Shown here in pieces: positions 1 through 8,630 of a DNA stretch of 62,175 nucleotides. The stretch covers positions 1-62,175 of the forward strand of contig NZ_BOOP01000052.1 in the NCBI RefSeq assembly GCF_016863295.1, in the 5' to 3' direction. Source of the stretch: Planotetraspora phitsanulokensis. Lineage in GTDB: Bacteria > Actinomycetota > Actinomycetes > Streptosporangiales > Streptosporangiaceae. Below the pieces are notes generated by a model. That model saw nothing but the letters and a program-made list of their open reading frames with translations, made no database searches and had not been told where the DNA came from. The translations under genes were made by a program, and so were the position numbers. Position 1 is the first letter of the stretch. Each line of letters begins with the position of its first letter.

Positions 1-11
1 CTTTCAAAAAG

Positions 12-50
12 TGGGGCTGCCCTGATCAGGGGCGGCCCCATTTTTGTTTT
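12..50 (+). terminator. Rho-independent terminator of an upstream gene
   Basis: An 11-bp GC-rich stem (12-22 against 30-40, with one G-T wobble) closes a short loop and is followed at once by TTTTTGTTTT. It is a textbook intrinsic terminator for a transcript entering from the left of the window. Confidence 0.85.
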
Positions 51-427
51 AACGACTTTTTGTTTTCACGACCGATTCTCGAATCACAAAGGGCTGACCC
101 GTCGAGCCGGGCTGACGCTCGCCCGAACTCGCGAAAAGCCGGCGCCTGACGGTCGTGCTGAGCGCCCTCAGGCTCACCTGCCGGGAACAGTGATCTTGCT
201 CGTCAGCCCCGTCTGGAGCGGCGTCGCCGCACCCGGGGATCTTCGTTCGGGTGTCCGGCGGTGATCGCCGGGGTATGCCCTTCCCTGGCTCATGCTCACT
301 CGCGACATTCTCAAGCCAAATTCAATTAAATGCCTGGGCGTGTCGGCGGGGTGCCCCTGACCCGTCGGTTAGCGTCCCACGTATCGGGACAAGCCCGGAA
401 AAGGACAAGCCGGAAAAGGACACGCCG
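51..427. other. Non-coding stretch before sepF
   Basis: I see no convincing gene here. An AT-rich patch at about 310-332, including AATTAAAT, stands out against the GC-rich background and may hold the -10 region of the sepF promoter. A purine-rich ribosome-binding site (AAAAGGA, about 414-420) precedes the ATG at 428. Confidence 0.4.
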
Positions 428-814
428 ATGGGGGCAGTGCGCAAGGTGGCGAGCTACCTTGGCCTGGGCAGTGCGCAGCAGTACGACGAGGCCTACGGTG
501 GCGACGAAGACTATGGGGATGATGACTGGATGCCGGCGTCCGAGCGGGCCGCTAAGCGTTGGCAGCCGACCGGCGAGCCGGCGCGCATCGTCATGGTGCG
601 ACCACAGAAGTACGACGACGCGCTGACCATGGGTCGTCATTTCCGTGAGGGGCACACGGTCGTGATGGACGTGGCGAGCATGTCGACCACTGAGGCGACC
701 CGGATGGTGGATTTCGCCGCCGGCCTCGCATACGGCTGTGAGGGCCGGATCGAGCGCATCGCCGACAAGGTCTTCCTGCTGACCCCCGCGAACGTCGAGG
801 TCTCCACGGCCTGA
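428..814 (+). CDS. sepF: SepF-family cell-division protein (short paralogue)
   Basis: SepF proteins bind FtsZ and tie it to the membrane during septation. This 128-residue protein has the family layout: an N-terminal amphipathic segment starting MGAVRKVASYLGLG (membrane anchor in the family), an acidic linker (about residues 20-35, DEAYGGDEDYGDDDW), and a C-terminal SepF domain (about 48-126) with RIVMVRPQKYDDA and the conserved glycine-rich GLAYGCEGRI stretch. The ATG at 428 is chosen because AAAAGGA lies 7 bp upstream; an in-frame extension to 251 has no coding character. It is not in the division and cell-wall cluster where actinobacterial sepF usually lies, and it is shorter than that main SepF, so it is probably one of the extra paralogues many actinomycetes carry. 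The family call is firm; the division role of this copy is inferred. Confidence 0.85.
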   Translation: MGAVRKVASYLGLGSAQQYDEAYGGDEDYGDDDWMPASERAAKRWQPTGEPARIVMVRPQKYDDALTMGRHFREGHTVVMDVASMSTTEATRMVDFAAGLAYGCEGRIERIADKVFLLTPANVEVSTA

Positions 815-867
815 CGGGCGGCGGCATCGCGGCAGTCCACGAGCCGGTGGTGTCGAATTCTCCCTGA

Positions 868-886
868 GAGCCCGCTCAGCGGGTTC
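868..886. terminator. Hairpin between convergent genes
   Basis: GAGCCCGC and GCGGGTTC form an 8-bp stem (one G-T pair) around a 3-nt TCA loop, between the convergent ends of sepF and the downstream minus-strand gene. There is no U-tract, so the terminator role is likely but weak. Confidence 0.4.
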
Positions 887-900
887 CGCACACAGCGGCT

Positions 901-2220
901 TCAGGCGGCGCGGGGACCACGGCGGAGCACGCGGCAGAGCTCGGCCAGGTCCTCGGCGGCGGTCTCCGAGCGGGCGGCGGCCTCCTTGCCGTATTCGCGC
1001 AGCGTCCGAACCCCACGTTCCGCGGCGTCGGACAACTCGCCGACCCTGGCCTGAACACGGCGGAGGTCGGCCTGCTCTCGCATCCTGTGGCGCCAGACGA
1101 GGTATCCGCTCCAACCGCCGAGAGCGGCCCCGGCGACCGTGAGCAGGAACGAGACGACGAATCCGACGACGAACACCACTGCCGCCACGGCGCCGACCAG
1201 ATAGCCGGGCCACGGCGTCGATCCCTGTGTGACGCAGTCGGTCACGATCCGCTGCTCGGCGGAGGTCATCGACAGCTGATCGGGCCCGTCGGCGCTGAGC
1301 GTGATCGGGTAACCCAGGATCGGCACGGTCACCGAGCCGGGCGGCGGCGCCTGAATGGTCTCGACGAGGGACTCGGCCGCGGCCTTCACCGCGGGAGCCG
1401 CCACGTGGAGGGCGAGCGCCGCGAGATGCGGGTCGGCCACCGGCCGGACATCGTGGAGCAGGTGCCCGCTGAGCGAACTCAACGGTCCTTCCGTGGTCTC
1501 CTGCCCGGCGAGGGATCTGAGCACGGCGAGCGGCTCGTCATCCGTCCAGACCGTGCCGGAGACGACCTTGGACACCTCGGCGGGGCGGGGTGCGGAAGTG
1601 ATCTCGGAGCAGCGCTCTCGCAGCCGGCGGAGCCGGGCCACGGCCTGGGCCGAGGTGGCGATCTCGGGGACCGCCGCCAGCTCGGGGAAGCCGTCGAGGG
1701 ATGTCGGCACCACCGGAGTGGGCTCGTCGGGGACGAGGGCCTTGAGCCACAGCTCGTCCTCGGGCGGGACGACCACGGCGTCGAGCTTCCGCAGGACGAA
1801 GATCTTCCCCACCGGACCGTAGGCGCCGCGAGCCGCTGCCAGCCACAGTGCCCGCTGGCCGGAGGTCACCGGCCGGTCGTTCGAGAGCTCGCCGAAGGCG
1901 GTACCGAGCCATGAGGCGTGGATCCGGTCGCCGAGGCCGCATACGGCCAGAGACAGGCAGAGGAACAGCGACGTGCGCTGCTCGTCGAGCTCGGCGGCCA
2001 GCGCGAGGGGCTCCAGCGCGTCCTGCCCGGAGATGATGAGCCCGAGAGCCTCGACGGCCGGCGCGAGCCAGTAGCCGGGCACGTCCGTGACGCCTGGCGG
2101 CAGGCTCGGTGCGTTCCCGTCGGCGCTCAGGCTGACGAGAAGCGCCTCCGCGTAACGGTGCAGCTCCGTCGCGTCGGCCTTACTTCCAGGGTCCGGACTC
2201 GTGGTCAGGTCCATGCTCAC
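901..2220 (-). CDS. Hypothetical protein with C-terminal membrane hairpin and coiled coil
   Basis: I do not recognise this 439-residue protein. The first about 320 residues are soluble-looking, rich in Leu, Ala, Glu and Pro, with helical character. Two closely spaced hydrophobic segments follow (LVGAVAAVVFVVGFVVSFLL, then VAGAALGGWSGYLVW), then a charged helical tail (about residues 375-439) with heptad-like spacing. That suggests a membrane-anchored protein with both soluble parts on the same side. The GTG at 2220 is preferred because GGGGAG lies 7 bp upstream; an ATG at 2214 and a longer frame from 2250 are alternatives. It stands alone on the minus strand between the argS end and the sepF end. 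No function can be assigned. Confidence 0.7.
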   Translation of the reverse strand: MSMDLTTSPDPGSKADATELHRYAEALLVSLSADGNAPSLPPGVTDVPGYWLAPAVEALGLIISGQDALEPLALAAELDEQRTSLFLCLSLAVCGLGDRIHASWLGTAFGELSNDRPVTSGQRALWLAAARGAYGPVGKIFVLRKLDAVVVPPEDELWLKALVPDEPTPVVPTSLDGFPELAAVPEIATSAQAVARLRRLRERCSEITSAPRPAEVSKVVSGTVWTDDEPLAVLRSLAGQETTEGPLSSLSGHLLHDVRPVADPHLAALALHVAAPAVKAAAESLVETIQAPPPGSVTVPILGYPITLSADGPDQLSMTSAEQRIVTDCVTQGSTPWPGYLVGAVAAVVFVVGFVVSFLLTVAGAALGGWSGYLVWRHRMREQADLRRVQARVGELSDAAERGVRTLREYGKEAAARSETAAEDLAELCRVLRRGPRAA

Positions 2221-2311
2221 GCGTACGCTCCCCGAGGGATTGGCTGGCACTCCCTTGACCCGCGCCAGACTAGACGCCTGGTCGGGTGGGAGGGGTTGAG
2301 GCGCGCCGGAC

Positions 2312-2352
2312 GGTGAACGGGAGTTGACCTGATCGGGCCGACCCCGTTCACC
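2312..2352 (-). terminator. Inverted repeat behind argS
   Basis: GGTGAACGGG (2312-2321) and CCCGTTCACC (2343-2352) are perfect 10-bp inverted arms directly after the argS stop in the direction of transcription. This could end the plsX-argS transcript or be an operator for the next minus-strand gene; no U-tract is seen. Confidence 0.45.
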
Positions 2353-2361
2353 GATGTCCGG

Positions 2362-4080
2362 TCACATACGCTCGGGTACCTCGATGCCGAGCAGGTCGAG
2401 CCCCTGGACCAGCACCCGCAGCGTCAGCGCCGACAGGGCGAGACGCGACGTCCGAACCGGCTCCTCGGCCTTGAGCACAGGGCAGCTCTCGTAGAACGAG
2501 GTGAACGACTGAGCCAGGTCGAAGAGGTAGTTGCAGAGCCGGTGCGGTTCGGAGGTCTCGGCCACGGTCTCGACGACCGCGCCGAACCCGAGCAGTTGCA
2601 GCGCGAGCGCACGCTCCGAGGGCTCGCCGAGGGTGATGGGGCCGGGGAAGCCGGCAGGGTCGAGCTCCCCCCGGCGGAAGATCGACCGGATCCGGGCCGT
2701 GGCGTACTGCAGGTACGGGCCGGTGTTGCCGGTGAGCGCGAGCATGCGGTCGAAGTCGAAGACGTACTCGCTGTCGTGGCTGACCGACAGATCGGCATAC
2801 TTCACGCCGCCGATGCCGACCTTGCGAGCGATCTCCTTACGCAGCGCCGGGTCGTCGTACCGCTCGGCGATGACCGTCTCCGCCCGGCCCACTGCCTCGT
2901 CGAGCAGCTCGGTCAGCTTGATCGAGGCGCCGCTCCGCGTCTTGAACATCTTGCCGTCGGCGCCAAGGACGCTGCCGATCTGGACGTGTTCGGCCTTCAC
3001 GTCGTCGTGCAGCCACCCCGCCATGCGGGCCGCCGCGAAGACCATCTGGAAGTGCAGCGACTGGGTGGCGCCGACGACGTAGAGGATCCGGTCGGCCTTG
3101 AGGTCGCGCACCCGGTACCGGATCGCGGCCAGGTCCGTGGTGGCATAGCCGTACCCGCCGTCGCTCTTGCGGATGATGAGCGGCAGCGGCGTGCCGTCGC
3201 GGCCGGTGAAGCCGGGCGGGAAGACGCACAGCGCGCCCTCGCTGATCTGGGCCACGCCCGAGGACTCGAGCTCGTCGCAGACGTCGGCGAGCATCGTGTT
3301 GTACATGCTCTCGCCCGCGATGTGGTCGTCGGTGAGCGTGACGCCGAGCACGCTGTAGACGTGGTTGAAGTAGCGCTTGGTGTACTCGATGAACTCCCGC
3401 CACAGGCGCAGGGTGGCAGGATCACCGCCCTGAAGCTGCGGAACCCGGCTCCGCGAACGCTCCTCGAACGTGCGGTCGTCGTCGAACTTGTGCCGGGCCT
3501 CCTGGTAGAAGGCGTTGCCGTCGCCGGAGGCGAGCCGCGTGAGGGCCTCGTCCTCGCCGATGTCGATCAGATGCTCGATCAGCATTCCGAACGGCGTGCC
3601 CCAGTCACCGAGGTGGTTCTGCCGGGTGACGTCATGTCCGACGTGCTCGTGGACGCGGGCCAGCGTGTCACCGACGATCGTGGTCCGCAGGTGCCCGACG
3701 TGCATCTCCTTGGCGGCGTTGGGCGCCGAGTAGTCGACCACGATGCTCTTCGGCGCGGACTGCGGCACGCCCAGCCGGTCGTCGGCCAGCTGCCGTACGG
3801 CCTGGGCGGCGATCCAGTCGTCGCCCAGGGTCATGTTGAGGAAGCCGGGCCCGCTGATCTCGACCGTGATGTCGGTGAGGTCCATGGCGTCCACCACGGC
3901 CTGGGCGACCTCCCGCGGCGCTCGTCGGAGCCGCTTGGCCAGGCTCAGCGCGACGTTCGCCTGGTAGTCGGCGAACTGTGAGGGCCTGATCAGCGGATCT
4001 TCGGAGGCGTACTCCTGGCCGAAGGCCGTGCCCAGCGCCTGCTGGACCCGTCCGGCGAGGATGATCTGCGGGTCGGTCAT
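2362..4080 (-). CDS. argS: Arginyl-tRNA synthetase
   Basis: Class I aminoacyl-tRNA synthetase that charges tRNA-Arg in the cytoplasm. The 572-residue protein has the ArgS-specific N-terminal add-on domain (about 1-110), the HIGH-type signature as HVGH (about 127-130, in APNAAKEMHVGHLRTT), a GKMFKTRSG segment in the region of the KMSK loop (canonical Lys degenerate, as in many ArgS), and the C-terminal anticodon-binding DALR domain ending at the usual ...GIEVPERM. Length is normal. The ATG at 4080 is chosen over a TTG at 4086; neither has a clear Shine-Dalgarno. It lies 41 bp downstream of plsX on the same strand. It is a housekeeping gene with no oddities. Confidence 0.96.
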   Translation of the reverse strand: MTDPQIILAGRVQQALGTAFGQEYASEDPLIRPSQFADYQANVALSLAKRLRRAPREVAQAVVDAMDLTDITVEISGPGFLNMTLGDDWIAAQAVRQLADDRLGVPQSAPKSIVVDYSAPNAAKEMHVGHLRTTIVGDTLARVHEHVGHDVTRQNHLGDWGTPFGMLIEHLIDIGEDEALTRLASGDGNAFYQEARHKFDDDRTFEERSRSRVPQLQGGDPATLRLWREFIEYTKRYFNHVYSVLGVTLTDDHIAGESMYNTMLADVCDELESSGVAQISEGALCVFPPGFTGRDGTPLPLIIRKSDGGYGYATTDLAAIRYRVRDLKADRILYVVGATQSLHFQMVFAAARMAGWLHDDVKAEHVQIGSVLGADGKMFKTRSGASIKLTELLDEAVGRAETVIAERYDDPALRKEIARKVGIGGVKYADLSVSHDSEYVFDFDRMLALTGNTGPYLQYATARIRSIFRRGELDPAGFPGPITLGEPSERALALQLLGFGAVVETVAETSEPHRLCNYLFDLAQSFTSFYESCPVLKAEEPVRTSRLALSALTLRVLVQGLDLLGIEVPERM

Positions 4081-4121
4081 GCACAAAGCTTAATGGCGGT
4101 GGTATGCGTGAACGCGAATGG

Positions 4122-5168
4122 TTAGCGGCGGCGGTGCGACTTGTTCGCCGCGGCGATCCGCTCCCCGATGCGGGCGACGATCCCCTGGGCGGACAGGTGC
4201 GCCGCCAGCTCGCACGCCGCCGCGATTCCCTTGGCTCTGGACGATCCGTGCGCGATGACCACGGTCCCGTTGAGCCCCAGCAGTACGGCGCCGCCGTGCG
4301 CCTCGGGGTCGAACCGGGCGGCCAGCTCTCTCAGCTTCGCCCGCTGGAGCAGGCCGCCGACCTTGGCCAGGCGGCTCTCGCTGATCGTCTCCCTGAGCTG
4401 GCCGAAGGTGTAGCGGACGCTGCCCTCGAGGGCCTTCAGTGTGACGTTGCCGGTGAAGCCGTCGGTGACGACGACGTCGACCTTCCCGGTGAGCAGGTCG
4501 TCGCCTTCGATGTTGCCGGTGAAGTCGATGCCCGAGGTGCCCGAGAGCAGCTCGTGTGCGCGTTTCACGAGCTTGCTGCCCTTCTCGGGCTCGGCGCCGA
4601 TGGTGAGCAGGCCCACCCGCGGCCGGACGAGGCCGAGCGCGGTCTCGGCGTAGGCCACGCCGAGATGGGCGAACTGCACGAGCATCTCCGGCTTGGCGTC
4701 GGCGTTGGCTCCGGCGTCGAGCAGAACGGTCGGGTACGGCCTGGTGGGCAGCGGCACCGTGATCGCGGGCCGCATCACGCCCTGCTGTCCGCGCAGGCGC
4801 AACCGGCCCGTCGCGACGACCCCGGCGGTCGACCCCGCGGACACCACGGCGGCCGCGTCGCCTCGCCGTACGAGATGGCAGGCGATGGCGATGCTGGAGC
4901 GTGGGCGGCGCAGGCTCGCCAGCGCGCCCTCGTCCATCGCGAGCGCCTCCTCGGCCCGCACGACGGGGATCTCGGAGACGGCGTCGTGCGCGGCGAGGAT
5001 CGGATGGAGGGCTCGCGGATGCCCGACGAGCACGACGGGAACGTCGCGCTCACGAACCGCCTGGACGGCTCCCGCGACGATCTCGTCCGGCGCGTTGTCA
5101 CCGCCCATGGCGTCGAGGGCCACGGGCAGCGTATGGCTACGGGGCGAATGGGGCGTGACGCCGTTCAC
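4122..5168 (-). CDS. plsX: Phosphate acyltransferase PlsX
   Basis: PlsX makes acyl-phosphate from acyl-ACP and phosphate, the first step of the PlsX/PlsY route to phospholipids; it is a peripheral membrane enzyme. The sequence opens with the diagnostic VALDAMGGDNAP and carries AVVSAGSTAG, LLDAGANADAKPEML, TGNIEGDDLLTGKVDVVVTD and DGFTGNVTLK. The frame is open back to 5273, but that would run into the upstream DUF1707 gene; GTG codons at 5168 and 5177 are the realistic starts (about 348-351 aa, the normal family length). In many bacteria plsX sits beside fab and rnc genes; here its neighbours are a DUF1707 protein and argS. Confidence 0.93.
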   Translation of the reverse strand: MNGVTPHSPRSHTLPVALDAMGGDNAPDEIVAGAVQAVRERDVPVVLVGHPRALHPILAAHDAVSEIPVVRAEEALAMDEGALASLRRPRSSIAIACHLVRRGDAAAVVSAGSTAGVVATGRLRLRGQQGVMRPAITVPLPTRPYPTVLLDAGANADAKPEMLVQFAHLGVAYAETALGLVRPRVGLLTIGAEPEKGSKLVKRAHELLSGTSGIDFTGNIEGDDLLTGKVDVVVTDGFTGNVTLKALEGSVRYTFGQLRETISESRLAKVGGLLQRAKLRELAARFDPEAHGGAVLLGLNGTVVIAHGSSRAKGIAAACELAAHLSAQGIVARIGERIAAANKSHRRR

Positions 5169-5214
5169 CCTGGTCACTTCACCCGCATCTGGAACATGCC
5201 CGAATGGTAGGCCC

Positions 5215-5781
5215 TCAGGGTGACGGCTTCCTGTACACCACGATCTTCCCGAATGTCGCGCGTCCCGTGACACGGATCAGCGGGCCGTCGCCGTCCTTGC
5301 CGGCGGTGACCGCGCGCTTGGAGAACACGGCGAGTCCCTCGTCGATGACGTGGGCCTCGTGGGGCACGGTCACGATCAGCTTGCCGCAGAACGAGTTGAG
5401 CTCGAGGGTGACCTCCCGGCCCGGGATGACGGCGTCCGAGAGATCGACGATCAGGGCGCCGAAGGTCGAACGCAGCTCGGTGTGGCGACCGGCGACCCAG
5501 CGGCCGCGCCGGATGACCTTGCTGAAGACCGCCATGATCTTCTGCTTGTCCGCCACGGTGCTGGCAGAGGGTGCGCTCGTGGCCGGAAGGTCGGTGGTGA
5601 GGGGAACGAGGTCGCCGACGGTGACGGCCGCGTAGGCGGCGTCGAGCCGGTCGGCGTGTTCTGCCGTGGTGAGGCGGCCGGTGGCCAGCGCCTCTCCGAG
5701 GATGCCCGCGACCCGATCGCGGTCCGCGTCGGAGGCGCGCTGAGCGGGGTCGTCGCCCGCGAACGGAGTCAAGGAAGTCAC
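5215..5781 (-). CDS. DUF1707 / LiaF-like C-terminal domain protein
   Basis: A 188-residue protein with an N-terminal DUF1707 (SHOCT-like) domain (about 15-68: RASDADRDRVAGILGEALAT, GRLTTAEHADRLDAAYAAVT), a short linker, and a C-terminal beta-rich domain (about 85-186) of the type found in LiaF and 'cell wall-active antibiotic response' proteins (LRSTFGALIVDLSDA, LNSFCGKLIVTVP). Such proteins are common in actinobacteria; a role in envelope stress sensing is inferred from the LiaF relationship, not shown. No membrane segment is seen. The start is GTG at 5781 without a good Shine-Dalgarno. It is transcribed toward plsX with a gap of about 46 bp and may share its transcript. Confidence 0.85.
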   Translation of the reverse strand: MTSLTPFAGDDPAQRASDADRDRVAGILGEALATGRLTTAEHADRLDAAYAAVTVGDLVPLTTDLPATSAPSASTVADKQKIMAVFSKVIRRGRWVAGRHTELRSTFGALIVDLSDAVIPGREVTLELNSFCGKLIVTVPHEAHVIDEGLAVFSKRAVTAGKDGDGPLIRVTGRATFGKIVVYRKPSP

Positions 5782-5801
5782 GGATTCAGCGTAGCCCTTA
5801 A

Positions 5802-5815
5802 CGCGATATGTCGCG
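5802..5815. promoter_or_regulatory. Palindrome upstream of the DUF1707 gene
   Basis: CGCGA-TATG-TCGCG is an exact 14-nt palindrome 20 bp before the DUF1707 start. Read on the minus strand it is also a direct repeat of TATCGCG-type blocks. It is a plausible operator for an unidentified regulator. Confidence 0.35.
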
Positions 5816-5828
5816 ATAACCCGGAACT

Positions 5829-5841
5829 CTTCACTGTGAAG
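5829..5841. promoter_or_regulatory. Palindrome upstream of the kamA-like gene
   Basis: CTTCAC-T-GTGAAG is a perfect 13-nt palindrome in the 180-bp divergent spacer between the DUF1707 gene and the radical SAM gene. It is a candidate operator; the cognate regulator is unknown. Confidence 0.35.
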
Positions 5842-5961
5842 TTTCGCTGGAGTGGAACCAACTGTGGGCGGGTCGCGTCCGAATAGGTGAGAACCACCGA
5901 CGCGTGGCGAGGGCGGTTGGTTTACCGGAGATCCTGAAATCTACCAAGAAAGGAAGGTCGA

Positions 5962-7290
5962 GTGATCTCTTCCCAGGGCACGCGCGGCTTCCGGGCCTAC
6001 ACGGCCAAGCATCTCGACGAGTTGCTCGGCCGCGCCGGCTTCGACGGAGATACGAGGCTGCGTGTGCGCGCCGTGGCGACGGTGCTGCCATTCCGGACGA
6101 ACGCATACGTCGTGGACGAGTTGATCGATTGGTCGGCCATCCCCGACGACCCCATCTATCGCCTGGTCTTCCCCCAGGAGGACATGCTGCCGGAGGCCGA
6201 CGTGTCCCGGTTGGCGGACCTCCTGCGCCAGGGCGCACCCGCGGCGCAGCTCAATGCGGCCGCCAACGAGATCCGGATGCGGCTCAATCCCCACCCCGCA
6301 GGGCAGCTGGAGCTCAACGTCCCCCGCGTCGGCCTGGAGACCGTCCAGGGGCTGCAGCACAAGTATCCGGAGACCGTGCTCTTCTTCCCGAAACAAGGGC
6401 AGACGTGCCATGCCTACTGCACCTACTGCTTCCGCTGGGCGCAGTTCATCGGCGAGCCCGACCTCAAGATGGCCTCCGACGACATCGGGCGCCTGGTCTC
6501 CTACATCGGCGACCACCCCGAGGTCACCAGCGTGCTGCTCACCGGCGGCGACCCGATGATCATGGGGGAGTCCGTGCTCCGGCGCTACGTGGAGCCGCTC
6601 CTGCAGGTCGAGCAGATCGAGTCGATCCGCATCGGCACGAAGTCCCTGGCGTACTGGCCGGCCAGGTTCGTCACCGACCCCGACGCCGACGCGACCCTCG
6701 AACTGTTCGCCGAGGTGGTGAGGGCGGGTAAGAACCTCGCCTTCATGGCGCACTTCTCGCACCCCCGCGAGCTGGAGTCGCCGATCGTCGAGGAGGCGGT
6801 CCGCCGCATCCGGGACACCGGGGCCGTGATCCGGACGCAGGCGCCGATCATCCGGTCGATCAACGACTCCGCCCAGACCTGGGCGGGCATGTGGCGGCGC
6901 CAGAGCACGCTCGGCATGATCCCCTACTACATGTTCGTCGAGCGCGACACCGGCCCCCAGGATTACTTCGCGGTTCCCCTCGTGGACGCCTACGAGATCT
7001 TCCGCGACGCCTACGCCCAGGTCTCCGGCGTGTGCCGCACCGTGAGGGGGCCGTCGATGTCCGCGACCCCCGGCAAGGTGTGCGTCGACGGCGTGACCGA
7101 GATCGCCGGGCAGCAGGTGATCATGCTCCACTTCATCCAGGCCCGCGACCCCGAACTGGTCGGGCGGCCGTTCTTCGCCCGATACGACCCCGACGCCGTC
7201 TGGCTCTCGGATCTCCGACCGGCCTTCGCCGACCGTTTCCCCTTCGAACAGGGCCTCGAGGCGACGCCTCTTGCCCGCCTGAGCGCCTGA
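5962..7290 (+). CDS. kamA: KamA-family radical SAM protein (lysine 2,3-aminomutase-like)
   Basis: Family members use a [4Fe-4S] cluster, S-adenosylmethionine and PLP to move an alpha-amino group to the beta position of lysine or related substrates. The cluster motif is C149-x3-C153-x2-C156 in TCHAYCTYCFRW, followed by VLLTGGDPMIM (SAM-binding GGD-type segment). A lysine in SMSATPGKVCVDG is the likely PLP lysine. The protein has 442 residues, normal for the family. The GTG start at 5962 has AAAGGAAGG 4-12 bp upstream. It stands alone, with no beta-lysine acetyltransferase or EF-P gene beside it, so the substrate (free lysine versus a protein or other amino acid) cannot be read from context. 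Confidence 0.88.
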   Translation: MISSQGTRGFRAYTAKHLDELLGRAGFDGDTRLRVRAVATVLPFRTNAYVVDELIDWSAIPDDPIYRLVFPQEDMLPEADVSRLADLLRQGAPAAQLNAAANEIRMRLNPHPAGQLELNVPRVGLETVQGLQHKYPETVLFFPKQGQTCHAYCTYCFRWAQFIGEPDLKMASDDIGRLVSYIGDHPEVTSVLLTGGDPMIMGESVLRRYVEPLLQVEQIESIRIGTKSLAYWPARFVTDPDADATLELFAEVVRAGKNLAFMAHFSHPRELESPIVEEAVRRIRDTGAVIRTQAPIIRSINDSAQTWAGMWRRQSTLGMIPYYMFVERDTGPQDYFAVPLVDAYEIFRDAYAQVSGVCRTVRGPSMSATPGKVCVDGVTEIAGQQVIMLHFIQARDPELVGRPFFARYDPDAVWLSDLRPAFADRFPFEQGLEATPLARLSA

Positions 7291-7587
7291 CACCACGCCC
7301 GTTAATAAAAGTGACCGGAAAAATCTGTCCCCCGGCCTGGGCGGCATGTTTACCGTGCCTTTCTCCCGGGCCGGGGTTGGCCTGACCGTAGAGTCGACGG
7401 CCACCTGCCTATGTCCGCACTTTTCTGGTCTTGTCCCTGGTCAGAGCCCCGTGGACGAGGGGAATTCCCGCAGTGCGCGGGGTGATAGAAATGCCGACGT
7501 CTTGGTCGGCAAGCACGCCGACGCACGGGGGTTCTTGGGTTCGTCATTCCCACTCTCGTGAAAAGGGATATGAACCGGGGGCAAGTA
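7291..7587. other. Non-coding stretch between kamA-like gene and repeat protein
   Basis: About 300 bp without a convincing gene. It probably carries the kamA-like terminator region and the promoter of the secreted repeat protein. I cannot single out promoter hexamers. GGGGG about 7 bp before 7588 is the ribosome-binding site of the next gene. Confidence 0.5.
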
Positions 7588-8553
7588 ATGAAACGAGTCG
7601 TTAGGACAGCCGTAGTCGCATTCACGGTCGGCGTCGCCGGTCTGATGGCCGCGCCGGCACAGGCCGACGTCTGCAACAACGTGTGCACCTCGCGGGTCAC
7701 GGCGGTGGCGAACCTCCTGGCCGACCTCCAGAGCCACGCGGTCGTCGCGGCCACCGCGGGAGTCGCCGCCCAGGCCAACGTCGTGGCGAGCCTGAGCGCC
7801 AACGTCGTCGCCGATCTCCAGGCCGACCTCGTCGCGGTCGCCAACCTGGCCGGCACCACCACCGCCGGCCTCACCGCCCAGGCGAACGCTCAGATCGACG
7901 CGGTCGCCGTCCTGGCGGCCAACGTCTCGGCCGACATCACCGCCAACCTCACGGCCAACGTCGTCGCGAACCTGCAGGCCAACCTCACGGCGGTGCTCAA
8001 CGCGACCGCGAACATCACGGCCAACGTCGACGCCGCCGTCCTGGCCAACGTGAACGCCGGTGCGGTGGCGGTCGCGGAGGCGGGCAGGCCGGCTCTCGCC
8101 GCCACGGGGCAGGCTCCGGCCGTCGCCGCGGGCACCGCTCCGACCGTCGCCGCCACGGTGAACGCGGCGGCCAACCTGGGGCTCGTCGCCAACCTCACGG
8201 CCCTCCTCGACCTCGACGCCGCCGTCGGGGTGGCTGGAACGGTCTCAGGAGGGCTTCTCGCGCTGATTCCGTGCGAGACGCCGGCCACCGCCGCCCAGGT
8301 CGCGGCGACGACCACGGCGCGGACGACCGCGACCCAGGTCCGGCAGGGTGTGGGTACCACGGTCACGAAGGCCAACCACCAGACGGTGGTCCCCGCCGGC
8401 TCGACCGCCGCGACCGCCGGCACGTCGCTGGTCACGTCCACGGCCACCACGGCGGACGCGACCGGGGCCACCGCGGTGACGGGCATCCCCCGCACCGTCA
8501 GGGAGACCCTGCCCAAGCACAAGCCCGGGTACGTCCACGGCAACGGCAACTGA
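7588..8553 (+). CDS. Secreted tetrapeptide-repeat protein of unknown function
   Basis: I do not recognise a family. The 321-residue protein begins with a clear Sec signal peptide (MKRVVRTAVVAFTVGVAGLM, cleavage likely after AQA at about 27). The mature part starts with a CxxxC pair (DVCNNVCTS). About residues 45-165 are almost entirely built from four-residue units of the form A-[N/D]-[V/L/I]-x, for example ANVS-ADIT-ANLT-ANVV-ANLQ. An Ala/Thr/Val-rich region follows with one more Cys (IPCETP), and a basic tail ends HKPGYVHGNGN. ATG 7588 is preferred over 7570 and 7558 because it gives a normal signal peptide and a good Shine-Dalgarno distance. A strong terminator follows, so it is a single-gene unit. 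The repeat recalls pentapeptide-repeat beta-helices (A[D/N]Lxx) with one residue fewer; that comparison is inference. Confidence 0.75.
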   Translation: MKRVVRTAVVAFTVGVAGLMAAPAQADVCNNVCTSRVTAVANLLADLQSHAVVAATAGVAAQANVVASLSANVVADLQADLVAVANLAGTTTAGLTAQANAQIDAVAVLAANVSADITANLTANVVANLQANLTAVLNATANITANVDAAVLANVNAGAVAVAEAGRPALAATGQAPAVAAGTAPTVAATVNAAANLGLVANLTALLDLDAAVGVAGTVSGGLLALIPCETPATAAQVAATTTARTTATQVRQGVGTTVTKANHQTVVPAGSTAATAGTSLVTSTATTADATGATAVTGIPRTVRETLPKHKPGYVHGNGN

Positions 8554-8577
8554 CCGTAGACGCCCACGCGAGAATCG

Positions 8578-8612
8578 AACGGCCGGTGTCCCCCGAGGGG
8601 ACACCGGCCGTT
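8578..8612. terminator. Strong hairpin terminator
   Basis: AACGGCCGGTGTCCC and its exact reverse complement flank a short loop, 25 bp after the stop of the repeat protein and 19 bp before the stop of the convergent small gene. It is likely bidirectional. Confidence 0.75.
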
Positions 8613-8630
8613 CCGTTCGTAGTCGAGGGG

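Noticed and set aside
2542..3981. 479-codon open frame antisense to argS
   Set aside because: It mirrors argS exactly; high-GC genes leave a long open antisense frame. The translation is Arg/Gly/His/Val-rich without domains.
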